A DNA stretch of 64,000 nt, taken from Chloroflexota bacterium. Lineage in GTDB: Bacteria > Chloroflexota > Chloroflexia > Thermomicrobiales > UBA6265. The DNA is taken from assembly GCA_023389575.1 (NCBI GenBank), contig JAEWEG010000052.1, positions 15,367-79,366 of the forward strand. The letters run 5' to 3'. A program made the position numbers and the translations under genes. Shown here one piece after another: positions 18,694-26,263 of the stretch (positions are counted from its first letter, which is position 1; every line of letters starts with the position of its first letter). The notes under the pieces were generated by a model. The model saw nothing but the letters and a program-made list of their open reading frames with translations, had not been told where the DNA came from and searched no databases.

Positions 18694-20210
18694 CGCTCGC
18701 TTGCTCCTTCCAGTGCCCGCATGGGATCTGGTGCCTGTTGTCGTGCCGGGCTCGCATTCACCATCGAAACCGGCGAAGGTACATCTTCCCGGATCAGCAC
18801 GAGACAGGCGATGGCGGCCGCCAGGGCGATGACCGCGCCGACCAGGAATGCGACGGTGTACGCGTTCGCCTGGGGATAGATGCCATTGGGTTGCGCCATG
18901 CCGCTGAGGATCGCGATGCTCGCCGCGCTGCCAATCGAGCCTCCGATCAACCGTAACACCTGGTTCAGGCCAGTCGCGCTGCCGGTTTCCTCCGGTGGCA
19001 CGCTGCGGATGATGAGTGCTGGCATCATCGCGAATGTCATGCCGATGCCGACCCCGAGCACCAGGATCGCCAGCGCGAATTGCCACAACTGCGCTCGGGT
19101 GATGGCCAGAAAGGTCATGTCCAGGGCTACGAGCAGCGCGCCGCCCGCCACCACCCGCCCCGGACCGAACCGGCTGCTCAGGGCGATGGAGATCCTGCTC
19201 GAGGCAACGCTGCCCACCGACAATGGCAGGAGCACCAGCCCGACGACCACCATGGATTGGTTGAATCCATAGCCCGCGGATTCAGGGGTTTGCAAGTAGC
19301 GGTTCACCAGCGACGACATGGCGTAGAGCGATGTGCCCATCAACAGCGCCGCCAGATCGGCCGCGAGTACCATTCGCCGTGCTATCAGCCGCAGTTCCAC
19401 CAGTGGGTGGTCGACGCGCAACTCGTGGATCGCCCACCACGCACCGAGGACCAGCGCGGTCACGAACAAGCCCAGGATGACTGGGGAGTCCCAGCCCCAC
19501 GTCTTGCCCTGGCTGATGCCCAGCAGGAGCGAGGCAAGTGCGAGGGAGATCAGGATGGCGCCGCTCACGTCCAGCCGGTGCGCGGTTGCCGAAGGATTGC
19601 CCGGAACGACACGCCAGACCAGCACCAGCGCGATCGCGGTGACGACCATCGCCAGCCAGAACCCTGCCTGGTAATTGAATCGATCGGCGATGAACCCGGT
19701 GACCGGATACCCCAACCCCGCTCCCGCCGCGGTCGTGACCGAGAGGATGGCGATGGCGGAGCGTATTTTCGCGGGAGGCATGCGGTCCCGCGCCACGGCG
19801 ATCGCCAATGGGACAAGGGACTGACCCAGCCCCTGCAATGCCCGCCCAAACAGCAGAACCCAGAAGTTCGTTGCCAGGGCAGCCATTGCCGAGCCAATGG
19901 TGACCAGTGCCAGCGTGGTGAGGATCACCTGTCGGCGGCGCGGCCCATCCGCCAGTCGCCCGAAGATCGGCGAAGCCACGGCGCCCACCAGGAGCGTGAC
20001 GGTGAGCAACCACTGGGCCGTCTCCAGTGACACGTTCCGTTCCGACGCGATGGTGGGAATGAGCAACGCCCCGAGCGTTCCGATGATGGACACCACGAAG
20101 CCGGTAAGCACCAGTACCGGCAGCAGCATCCGGTCATTGGCGTTTGGGGCAGGATCTGGTGGAGTCGAAGTGCGCAAATGATTGGTCCACAGCGAAGAGG
20201 GGAATGTCAT
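18690..20210 (-). CDS. MFS transporter, DHA2 (EmrB/QacA) drug-efflux type
   Basis: About 500 residues with some 14 hydrophobic helices, consistent with the DHA2 group. The loop 2-3 motif A (GRLADGPRRRQVIL) and the motif-C-like GAGLGYPVTGFIADRFNYQAGFW (cut: GAGLGYPVTG then FIADRFNYQAGFW) are present. Likely exports hydrophobic or cationic compounds by proton antiport. The ATG at 20210 lacks a clear ribosome-binding site and lies inside a 20-bp palindrome; an alternative ATG at 20129 (MLLPVLVLTG), directly before the first helix, is quite possible. Confidence 0.87.
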   Translation of the reverse strand: MTFPSSLWTNHLRTSTPPDPAPNANDRMLLPVLVLTGFVVSIIGTLGALLIPTIASERNVSLETAQWLLTVTLLVGAVASPIFGRLADGPRRRQVILTTLALVTIGSAMAALATNFWVLLFGRALQGLGQSLVPLAIAVARDRMPPAKIRSAIAILSVTTAAGAGLGYPVTGFIADRFNYQAGFWLAMVVTAIALVLVWRVVPGNPSATAHRLDVSGAILISLALASLLLGISQGKTWGWDSPVILGLFVTALVLGAWWAIHELRVDHPLVELRLIARRMVLAADLAALLMGTSLYAMSSLVNRYLQTPESAGYGFNQSMVVVGLVLLPLSVGSVASSRISIALSSRFGPGRVVAGGALLVALDMTFLAITRAQLWQFALAILVLGVGIGMTFAMMPALIIRSVPPEETGSATGLNQVLRLIGGSIGSAASIAILSGMAQPNGIYPQANAYTVAFLVGAVIALAAAIACLVLIREDVPSPVSMVNASPARQQAPDPMRALEGASER

Positions 20211-20223
20211 CGGCCAATGACAT
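20204..20223. promoter_or_regulatory. Palindromic operator candidate for the MFS/TetR operon
   Basis: ATGTCAT (20204-20210), a 6-nt spacer, then ATGACAT (20217-20223): a perfect 7-bp inverted repeat of the size bound by TetR dimers. A third ATGACA copy lies at 20230-20235. The position is right at the start of the pump gene. Confidence 0.5.
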
Positions 20224-20350
20224 CGACGGATGACAGTGTCGACGGTATGCCCAACTTGCGCAAGGGGTTCCATTCTTGGCGGCCCCAATGGGTCAGCGGC
20301 ACGCGTTCCACCCGGGGTGACGATTCCTCGACCTGTTCCGAAAAGCAGGA

Positions 20351-20381
20351 GACCCGGCCACGCCGGAGCGATGGCCGGGTC
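20351..20381 (-). terminator. Terminator of the DUF305 gene
   Basis: GACCCGGCCA (20351-20360) and TGGCCGGGTC (20372-20381), a perfect 10-bp stem; on the minus strand it runs into TCTCCTGCTTTT. It starts 24 nt after the DUF305 stop. Confidence 0.75.
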
Positions 20382-20404
20382 TGTCCCGCTTACATGGTTG
20401 GCGA

Positions 20405-21088
20405 TCAGTGACCCTCGTGGGTCGACGGCAGCGGGTCGGTGATCGGCTCTTCGCCGCGCGCTTCGAGCATCTGGTTCATCGAACCAATCTCCATGTCCTG
20501 CAAGGCAATGGTGCGCTGGGCCATGAGCTCTATGGACGAGTGGTCCGAACGTTCCAGCAGCGCTTCGGCCATTTCCACTCCACCCTGGTGGTGCCGGATC
20601 ATGAGCTCCAGGAACAGCACCTCTGCCTCGGCCACGGGCAGGTCGCGAAGCTGCTGAATCTGATCGGGCGTCGCCATGCCCGGCATCAGGCCATCTTCGA
20701 TCGGCATCCCCATCCACGTCATCGGCGGGTCGGCACTGGCGAATGGTAGCCCCCACGATTCCAGATAGGCCTGCATGGCCCCCATTTGCGTTGACTGGGT
20801 CAACGCGATATCCGTGGCCAGGGCGAACAGTTCCGGATCCTCGGTGCGATCGCGGATGATCATCGCCATTTCAACCGCCTGAGAGTGGTGCAGGTTCATG
20901 TCGCGCATGAACCCCGCCTCGGCGGAGTCGTTCCCGGGGTCTCGCGGCCACATCTGCCACAGCAGGATTCCCGCGCCAGCGATGATGAGTACAAGAACCG
21001 CGCTTGCCAGCGCGGTGGCCGGCAAGGGAACGAAGAATCCACGTCGCGTCTCGTTGGTTTCGGACCCGGATATTGCTTCGGAAGACAT
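20405..21088 (-). CDS. DUF305-domain membrane-anchored protein
   Basis: A 227-residue protein with an N-terminal transmembrane helix (TALASAVLVLIIAGAGILL) and an extracytoplasmic ferritin-like DUF305 domain. The diagnostic paired motifs are FMRDMNLHHSQAVEMA and LMIRHHQGGVEMAEALL, each with adjacent histidines; the domain is also rich in Met (MTWMGMPIEDGLMPGM). His/Met-rich DUF305 proteins have been linked to copper or other metal binding; a metal role here is inference. The ATG at 21088 is used because longer starts run into the strong upstream hairpin. Confidence 0.85.
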   Translation of the reverse strand: MSSEAISGSETNETRRGFFVPLPATALASAVLVLIIAGAGILLWQMWPRDPGNDSAEAGFMRDMNLHHSQAVEMAMIIRDRTEDPELFALATDIALTQSTQMGAMQAYLESWGLPFASADPPMTWMGMPIEDGLMPGMATPDQIQQLRDLPVAEAEVLFLELMIRHHQGGVEMAEALLERSDHSSIELMAQRTIALQDMEIGSMNQMLEARGEEPITDPLPSTHEGH

Positions 21089-21106
21089 GCTACCCATCCA
21101 ATTGCG

Positions 21107-21137
21107 ACGAAGGCGGCTCACTGTGAGCCGCCTTCGT
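21107..21137 (-). terminator. Very strong hairpin between DUF3105 and DUF305 genes
   Basis: ACGAAGGCGGCTCAC (21107-21121) and GTGAGCCGCCTTCGT (21123-21137) are perfectly complementary, giving about a 12-bp stem after leaving a minimal loop. It begins 5 nt after the DUF3105 stop. There is no U-tract, so it may attenuate rather than end transcription into the DUF305 gene. Confidence 0.7.
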
Positions 21138-21141
21138 TCGA

Positions 21142-22104
21142 TCATGATTCAGGCGTCGCTATCGGTGTGGACCCTGGACTCGCCACCGGTGTCGCGCCGG
21201 CGACGGGAGTCCCGACTGGAACACCGTCCGGATCGGGCGTGCCGGCGGCGGCCGGACTCGATTCCGGCGTCGACTCGGCCGGAACCTCCGGTGCCTGCGG
21301 ATTGAGCGCGGCGGCGGTGGCGGTCGCGTACGACTCGGGCAGGCCGCCCACCGGGTCCGAACCCTCGGCCATGACCAGCGGCTCCTGCTGCGGCACTTCG
21401 TCCGTCGTGACGCTCACGCCGCTCCAGCAGATGCCGTACGGCTCGGGCGAGTTGTTCACGTTCTTCTTGTAATGCGAGATGAACGGATCGAGCCGGCTGT
21501 CATCCACGCCGTCCAGCTTGATCTGCTTGCCCCATACCGAGGCCACCACCGGGGCATCCATGCCAGGGTACGGGCTCACCAGGATGAACTGCTCTTCCGC
21601 CTTGTTCCGGAGCACGTCGATGTCTTCCTGGGGCAGGTCCGGGTCGTAGGTGATCCAGACCGCGCCATGTTCCAGCGCGTGCACGCCGTACTCATTCTCG
21701 ATGTAGCTGTCGTAGAAGCCGCAGTTCTGCCACGAGTTGCGGTGGAAACCGCCAACCGGTGGAATCTGTTCGTACAGGATGGGCTCTTCGTTATTGTGCG
21801 TGGCCACGAAGTCGGTCGCGCCAAAGTAGGTGTCCACATCCCTGGTGACCCGCCATTCCTCGACCCAGCCCCAGGCACGGACGGCGAAAACGCCAATCAC
21901 GATCACCGCGAACGCCGCCAGACCGATCTTGGTCCAGAACCACTGGCGTTGTTGCTTCTCGTACTCCGCCTTGCGCTGTTCGCGGCGGTTACGGCTCGAT
22001 GCGTCGGACCGGCGGCTGCTTCCGCTCCGCCGCGCGCCCGATTCCTCCTCCGCGGCCTTCTGGGCCGCGTTCGCCTGTTGCACCTGCTTCGATTTCTTTG
22101 CCAT
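21142..22104 (-). CDS. DUF3105-domain membrane protein
   Basis: A 320-residue protein: a basic, Ser/Arg/Lys/Gln-rich cytosolic N-terminus (about 50 residues), one transmembrane helix (IGLAAFAVIVIGVFAV), then the DUF3105 domain with PPVGGFHRNSWQNCGFYDSY and HALEHGAVWITYDPD, rich in conserved His. The C-terminal 60 or so residues are a Pro/Thr/Ala/Ser linker (TPVAGATPVASPGSTP). Function unknown; conserved histidines hint at metal binding. The ATG at 22104 has GAGGG upstream. It is paired with the DUF305 gene downstream. Confidence 0.85.
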   Translation of the reverse strand: MAKKSKQVQQANAAQKAAEEESGARRSGSSRRSDASSRNRREQRKAEYEKQQRQWFWTKIGLAAFAVIVIGVFAVRAWGWVEEWRVTRDVDTYFGATDFVATHNNEEPILYEQIPPVGGFHRNSWQNCGFYDSYIENEYGVHALEHGAVWITYDPDLPQEDIDVLRNKAEEQFILVSPYPGMDAPVVASVWGKQIKLDGVDDSRLDPFISHYKKNVNNSPEPYGICWSGVSVTTDEVPQQEPLVMAEGSDPVGGLPESYATATAAALNPQAPEVPAESTPESSPAAAGTPDPDGVPVGTPVAGATPVASPGSTPIATPES

Positions 22105-22134
22105 CGTTTCCCTCAAGGTCGTGCCGGCACTGAA

Positions 22135-22151
22135 TCACCGGCGCCCGGTGA
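22135..22151 (-). terminator. Small hairpin after glyS
   Basis: TCACCGG (22135-22141) and CCGGTGA (22145-22151) with a 3-nt loop, between the glyS stop and the DUF3105 start. No T-run; weak. Confidence 0.3.
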
Positions 22152-22237
22152 GAACTCTGCTGTCACCGGGCCAGTCAGGCCGGTCTTGTCCCGTGAGTCC
22201 TGCTCATTAAACGCATGATTCCACGAACCGGTTCGCT

Positions 22238-23650
22238 TTACCGGATTCCTTCGCGCAGGAATGCCACAACCTCGCTCAGACCAATGCGTTGCTGGTCCAT
22301 TGTGTCACGATCCCGCACGGTCACGGCCTGGTCTTCCAGCGTGTCGAAGTCCACCGTCACGCAGTACGGCGTGCCGATCTCGTCCTGCCGCCGGTAGCGC
22401 TTGCCAATGTTGGAGGTCTCATCGTAGTCGACCAGCACGCCAAGCTCGTCCTGGACCTGCTCGAACAGGTCCCTGGCGACCGAGGTCAGTTCCGGCTTCT
22501 TCGCCAGCGGCAGGATCGCCGCCTTGTACGGAGCCAGTCTCGGTGCCAGCCGCAGCACCACCCGGGTGTCGGCCTTGCCGTTCACGTCGACGGTTTCTTC
22601 TTCATCATACGCGTCGATCAGGACCGTCAGGAACGACCGCTCGACCCCGAAAGTCGGTTCGATCACATGCGGCTTGTACCGGGTGTTCTCGGCCTGGTCG
22701 AAGTAGCTCATGTCCACCCCACTCGCCTCTTCGTGTGAGCGCAGGTCGAAGTCCGTCCGGTTCGCCAGTCCGTAGAGTTCCTTCCAGCCCATGGAACCGG
22801 GGAAGTTGTATTCGAAGTCCACCGTGCGGTCGGAGTAGTGCGACAGCTCCGCCTGGTCGTGCTCACGAACCCGGACGTGCTCGGGATTCAAGCCGAGCAG
22901 CCTGACCCAGGCCCACATCGCCTCAAGCCAGGCGTCGAAATGTCCATCGCCCGTGCCAGGCTTGATGAAGTACTCGATCTCCATCTGCTCGAATTCGAGC
23001 ACGCGGAACACGAAGTTCCCCGGCGTGATTTCGTTGCGGAACGCCTTGCCGATCTGGCCGACGCCGAACGGCAGCTTCACGCGAGACGACGCCATGATGT
23101 TCTTGTACTGCACGAAGATGCCCTGGGCGGTTTCCGGCCGCAGGTACACCTGGGTGCCAGTCTCGGACACCGGCCCGATGGTGGTGCTGAACATCATGTT
23201 GAACTGGCGGGCGTCGGTCAGCGTTCGGTTGCCGCAGTGCGGGCAGGCCAGGTTGGCATCGGCCAGCAGCTTCGACATCTCCTCCGGCGAGAGGCTGGCG
23301 GCGTTGTCCATGCCCAGCTTTTCCTCGAGGAGGTGATCGGCACGGAACCGGGACTTGCAGGTCTTGCAGTCAACCAGCGGGTCGTTGAAGTTGACGACGT
23401 GGCCCGATGCCTCCCAGACCTTCGGGTTCATCAGGATACCGGCGTCCAGGCCGACCATGTCCGCCCGCTTGTGGATGAACGTTTTCCACCACAATTGCTT
23501 GATGTTGTTCTTCAGTTCAACGCCGAGCGGTCCGTAGTCCCAGGTGTTGGCCAACCCGCCGTAAATATCGGATCCGGGAAACACGAATCCGCGACGCTTG
23601 GAAAGCGCCACGATTTTGTCCATGGACGATGCGCGTGGTTTAGTGCTCAT
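22238..23650 (-). CDS. glyS: Glycyl-tRNA synthetase, single-chain alpha2 type
   Basis: Charges tRNA-Gly. Class II motifs are visible: GFVFPGSDIYGGLANTWDYGP at the N-terminus (cut: GFVFPGSDIYGG then LANTWDYGP), motif 2 GKAFRNEITPGNFVFRVLEFEQME (cut: FRNEITP, FRVLEFEQME), and motif 3 GVERSFLTVLIDAY. It is the homodimeric, eukaryote/archaea-like form rather than the alpha2beta2 GlyQS form. Four Cys (CKTC and CPHCG) make a zinc-ribbon-like insertion. The C-terminal anticodon-binding domain (LAPYKAAILPL to the end) is complete. Length 470. Confidence 0.95.
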   Translation of the reverse strand: MSTKPRASSMDKIVALSKRRGFVFPGSDIYGGLANTWDYGPLGVELKNNIKQLWWKTFIHKRADMVGLDAGILMNPKVWEASGHVVNFNDPLVDCKTCKSRFRADHLLEEKLGMDNAASLSPEEMSKLLADANLACPHCGNRTLTDARQFNMMFSTTIGPVSETGTQVYLRPETAQGIFVQYKNIMASSRVKLPFGVGQIGKAFRNEITPGNFVFRVLEFEQMEIEYFIKPGTGDGHFDAWLEAMWAWVRLLGLNPEHVRVREHDQAELSHYSDRTVDFEYNFPGSMGWKELYGLANRTDFDLRSHEEASGVDMSYFDQAENTRYKPHVIEPTFGVERSFLTVLIDAYDEEETVDVNGKADTRVVLRLAPRLAPYKAAILPLAKKPELTSVARDLFEQVQDELGVLVDYDETSNIGKRYRRQDEIGTPYCVTVDFDTLEDQAVTVRDRDTMDQQRIGLSEVVAFLREGIR

Positions 23651-23705
23651 GATGATTGGTCCTGTCAGCGAGGGCGAGTACTCCAGGTTGGGAGATGGGA
23701 GGCGA

Positions 23706-24620
23706 TCAGGCCTCCCCGGTACCGTCGCCATCGCTGACCACGACGTTGTCGCCATTCATCTGGCGGTAGATCTGGGTGGTGGAGATGCTGACGTGCCCCA
23801 GTTGCTTCTGAATATCCGCCAGCTCCGCGCCCTGCTTCAGGGCGTGGGCCGCGTGGGAGTGCCGCAGGGTGTGAGGGGTGATGTCGGTGATGCCAGCACG
23901 CTCGGCGTAGGATTTCAGGATCAACCAGAATCCCTGCCGGGTCAGGCGTCCTCCCCGGTGATTGAGGAAGAGCGACGAGTTCTCGGTGGCTCCCGCCAGC
24001 CGCCCGCGAGCCACTTCCAGGTATTCCCGCACCTGTTGCGCCGCCTTGAAGCTCATCGGCACCGTGCGCGTTCGCCCACTCTTGCCCTGGCATTGCACGA
24101 TCGCCTGCTCCAGGTCGACATCGTCGAGGTCGAGGGCAACCAGTTCGCTCACCCGCATGCCGGTGGAATACAGCACCGAGAGCATGGCCTGGTCGCGGAT
24201 GTTCTCGGGTTTGATCGGCGGCCGGATGGTCGGTTGCTGGAGAAGCCGCTCGATCTCCTCCAGGGAAATCGACTTCGGGACGAACTTCTCAACCCTTGGC
24301 GACGAGACGTTCTTTCCAATCTCCCCGGACACGACGCCGTTCTCACGCAGGTATGCCGCGAACGACTTTATCGCCGCCGTCTTCCTGGCGATGGTCGACG
24401 AGGCGTAGTCGCGCGTGCGCAGGTGAAGGAGGTAGGCGCCGATGTGCTCGTCGGTGAGGCCTTCCCAGGCGGACAGGCTCTCGACCTGATCCTCGGCTGG
24501 TACGTCGTGGAGGTAGGCCATCAGTTGCCGCAGGTCGTTCCGGTAGGCCGAGATCGTGTTGCCGGAGAATGTGCGCTTCTCCTGCAGCGAGCCCAGGAAC
24601 GCGTCGATTTGCTCCTCCAT
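23706..24620 (-). CDS. xerD: Tyrosine recombinase, XerC/XerD type
   Basis: Chromosome-dimer-resolution-type site-specific recombinase, about 304 residues. It has an N-terminal SAM-like core-binding domain (SGNTISAYRNDLRQLMAYL) and a catalytic domain with Arg in STGMRVSELVALDLDDVD, Lys in GKSGRTRTVP, HTLRHSHAAHAL (H-x-x-R), LGHVSISTTQIY (H...Y nucleophile). Its size and its setting among housekeeping genes, without att sites or phage genes, fit a Xer protein rather than an integrase. The ATG at 24620 is used; a TTG at 24641 would add seven residues. Confidence 0.9.
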   Translation of the reverse strand: MEEQIDAFLGSLQEKRTFSGNTISAYRNDLRQLMAYLHDVPAEDQVESLSAWEGLTDEHIGAYLLHLRTRDYASSTIARKTAAIKSFAAYLRENGVVSGEIGKNVSSPRVEKFVPKSISLEEIERLLQQPTIRPPIKPENIRDQAMLSVLYSTGMRVSELVALDLDDVDLEQAIVQCQGKSGRTRTVPMSFKAAQQVREYLEVARGRLAGATENSSLFLNHRGGRLTRQGFWLILKSYAERAGITDITPHTLRHSHAAHALKQGAELADIQKQLGHVSISTTQIYRQMNGDNVVVSDGDGTGEA

Positions 24621-24689
24621 GAGGGAAGGAATCCTTTCCAAGCGGTGGTTAACCGGCGTGACGAATGCGTGAACAGGTGTCCAGAAAAA

Positions 24690-25817
24690 TCAGGCCGCGA
24701 TCGAAGCAAGCACGGTATCGAGCGACACATGATCGATGCCAAAGGCCTCGGCGACACCGGCGTGCGTCACCTGGCCGCCCAGCACGTTGACGCCCTTGCC
24801 GAGCGCCGGGTCCCGGTTTACCGCGGCCACCAGACCGTTGTCGGCCAGGGCGAGACCATACGGTAGTGTGACATTGGCGAGTCCCAGCGTGCCCGTCCGG
24901 GGAAGCGCTCCCGGCATGTTGGTCACGCAGTAATGCACCACACCGTTCACGGTGAACACCGGGTCGCTGTGGGTGGTTGGCCGTGATGTTTCGAAGCAGC
25001 CGCCCTGGTCGATCGCCACATCGACCATTACCGCGCCGGGTCGCATTGCCTCCACCATGTCAGCGGTGACCAGCTTGGGCGCGCGCTTGCCCGGAATGAG
25101 CACGCTGCCGATCACCAGGTCGGCCTCGGCCACCGCCTCCGCGATGGTGTGGCTGTTCGAGCCCAGCGTGTGCACGCGACCGTGCAACACCTGGTCGAGG
25201 TAGCGCAAACGGTCGATGTTCATGTCGAGAATGGTGACGTTGGCGCCCATGCCCAGGGCCACCTGGGCGGCGTTGGTGCCAACGATGCCACCACCAATGA
25301 TCACCACGTTCGCCTCCGGCACGCCCGGCACCCCGCCGAGCAGGACGCCGCGCCCACCGTTGGTCTTTTCCAGGTAGTGCGCGCCAACCTGGACCGACAT
25401 CCGGCCAGCGACCTCGCTCATGGGCTGCAGCAGTGGCAACGGACCGGTTGGAAGCTGGACCGTCTCGTAGGCGACCGCCTGGACCTTGCGTTCCATCAGG
25501 GACCTGGTCAGCGGTTCATCGTTCGCAAGGTGCAGGTAGGTGAACAGAATCTGGTCTTCCCGCAGCAGGTCGTACTCGCTGGGGACCGGCTCCTTCACCT
25601 TCACGATCATGTCCGCGTTGGCGAAGACGTCCTCGTGGTTTGGCGCGATTCGCGCGCCAGCCGCGGCGTATTCATCGTCCGCGAAACCACTGCCCTCGCC
25701 CGCGGTGGTTTCCACCAGGACCGTGTGACCGTGCCGAACATATTCACTCGCCCCGGCCGGAGTGAGCGAAACACGGTTTTCGCGATCCTTCACTTCTCGA
25801 GGCACGCCTACGATCAC
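24690..25817 (-). CDS. ald: Alanine dehydrogenase
   Basis: NAD-dependent interconversion of L-alanine with pyruvate and ammonia. The N-terminal signature VGVPREVKDRENRVSLTPAG, the catalytic-region YLHLAND and the Rossmann motif VVIIGGGIVGTNAA (GxGxxG-like) are clear, followed by GSVLIPGKRAPKLV and MVDVAIDQGGCFETSRPTTH (cut: MVDVAIDQGG, CFETSRPTTH). Length 375 is typical. The GTG at 25817 is preceded by AGGGGG at good spacing, so upstream in-frame sequence is leader. The leader contains a hairpin of inverted palindromes (25888-25922). Confidence 0.95.
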   Translation of the reverse strand: MIVGVPREVKDRENRVSLTPAGASEYVRHGHTVLVETTAGEGSGFADDEYAAAGARIAPNHEDVFANADMIVKVKEPVPSEYDLLREDQILFTYLHLANDEPLTRSLMERKVQAVAYETVQLPTGPLPLLQPMSEVAGRMSVQVGAHYLEKTNGGRGVLLGGVPGVPEANVVIIGGGIVGTNAAQVALGMGANVTILDMNIDRLRYLDQVLHGRVHTLGSNSHTIAEAVAEADLVIGSVLIPGKRAPKLVTADMVEAMRPGAVMVDVAIDQGGCFETSRPTTHSDPVFTVNGVVHYCVTNMPGALPRTGTLGLANVTLPYGLALADNGLVAAVNRDPALGKGVNVLGGQVTHAGVAEAFGIDHVSLDTVLASIAA

Positions 25818-25887
25818 CGAATTACCCCCTGTGCCGTCTACCGGCGAGATGCCGCGTTCATGAATGGGATATGGGCGGGATGGCGCG

Positions 25888-25922
25888 GAAACGCGCGTTT
25901 CTCCATTGGGACAAACGCGCGT
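25888..25922 (-). promoter_or_regulatory. Palindromic hairpin in the ald leader
   Basis: GAAACGCGCGTTTC (25888-25901) is a perfect 14-bp palindrome, and its half AAACGCGCGT recurs at 25913-25922. ACGCGCGTTT (25891-25900) and AAACGCGCGT (25913-25922) also make a 10-bp stem with a 12-nt loop. It is 71-105 nt upstream of the ald start: an operator or RNA switch candidate. Confidence 0.45.
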
Positions 25923-25960
25923 ACGTACATGCGCCGTGGCACCCCGCCATTGTTCCCGGC

Positions 25961-25968
25961 ATTCTAGC
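25961..25968 (-). promoter_or_regulatory. Extended -10 promoter candidate for ald
   Basis: On the minus strand TGCTAGAAT gives a TGn extension before TAGAAT. No -35 match, as expected for extended -10 promoters. Predicted leader about 135-140 nt. Confidence 0.4.
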
Positions 25969-26263
25969 ATGAAGTTCCCACAGTTATGTATCGCTGTGCG
26001 GTAGATCGGGGCGGGTTTCTCCACACCGGAGTCCATTTCCCGGCCGGTGCCCCGTCGGGAGCCGTCTCGATCATGGCTCCCTTGGGCCTCCTGTCCGGGC
26101 GGTGGAAGCCCACGTATCGGTGGCCCGGATATCAGGGTTTCCGGTCCCACCCATTCGCCCAGCCGAGCCGTTTGCCCTCCATAGTAGAATTGCGCCACAG
26201 AGGGAACCTGTGTCCCCCACATCATCCCCGTCCCTCGCCTGCCGCTCCTGGAGTTCAGAGTTC

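Larger units (their letters stand above)
25818..26263. other. 446-bp divergent region between ald and rseP
   Basis: Its ald-proximal half holds the palindrome hairpin and extended -10 described separately. Its rseP-proximal half shows a -10-like TAGAAT at 26185-26190 without a -35 at normal spacing. No tRNA, riboswitch or small gene was recognised. Confidence 0.5.

Noticed and set aside
23706..24620. XerD-like recombinase as the integrase of a mobile element
   Set aside because: No tRNA or att repeats, no phage or plasmid genes, and flanking genes are housekeeping (glyS, ald).
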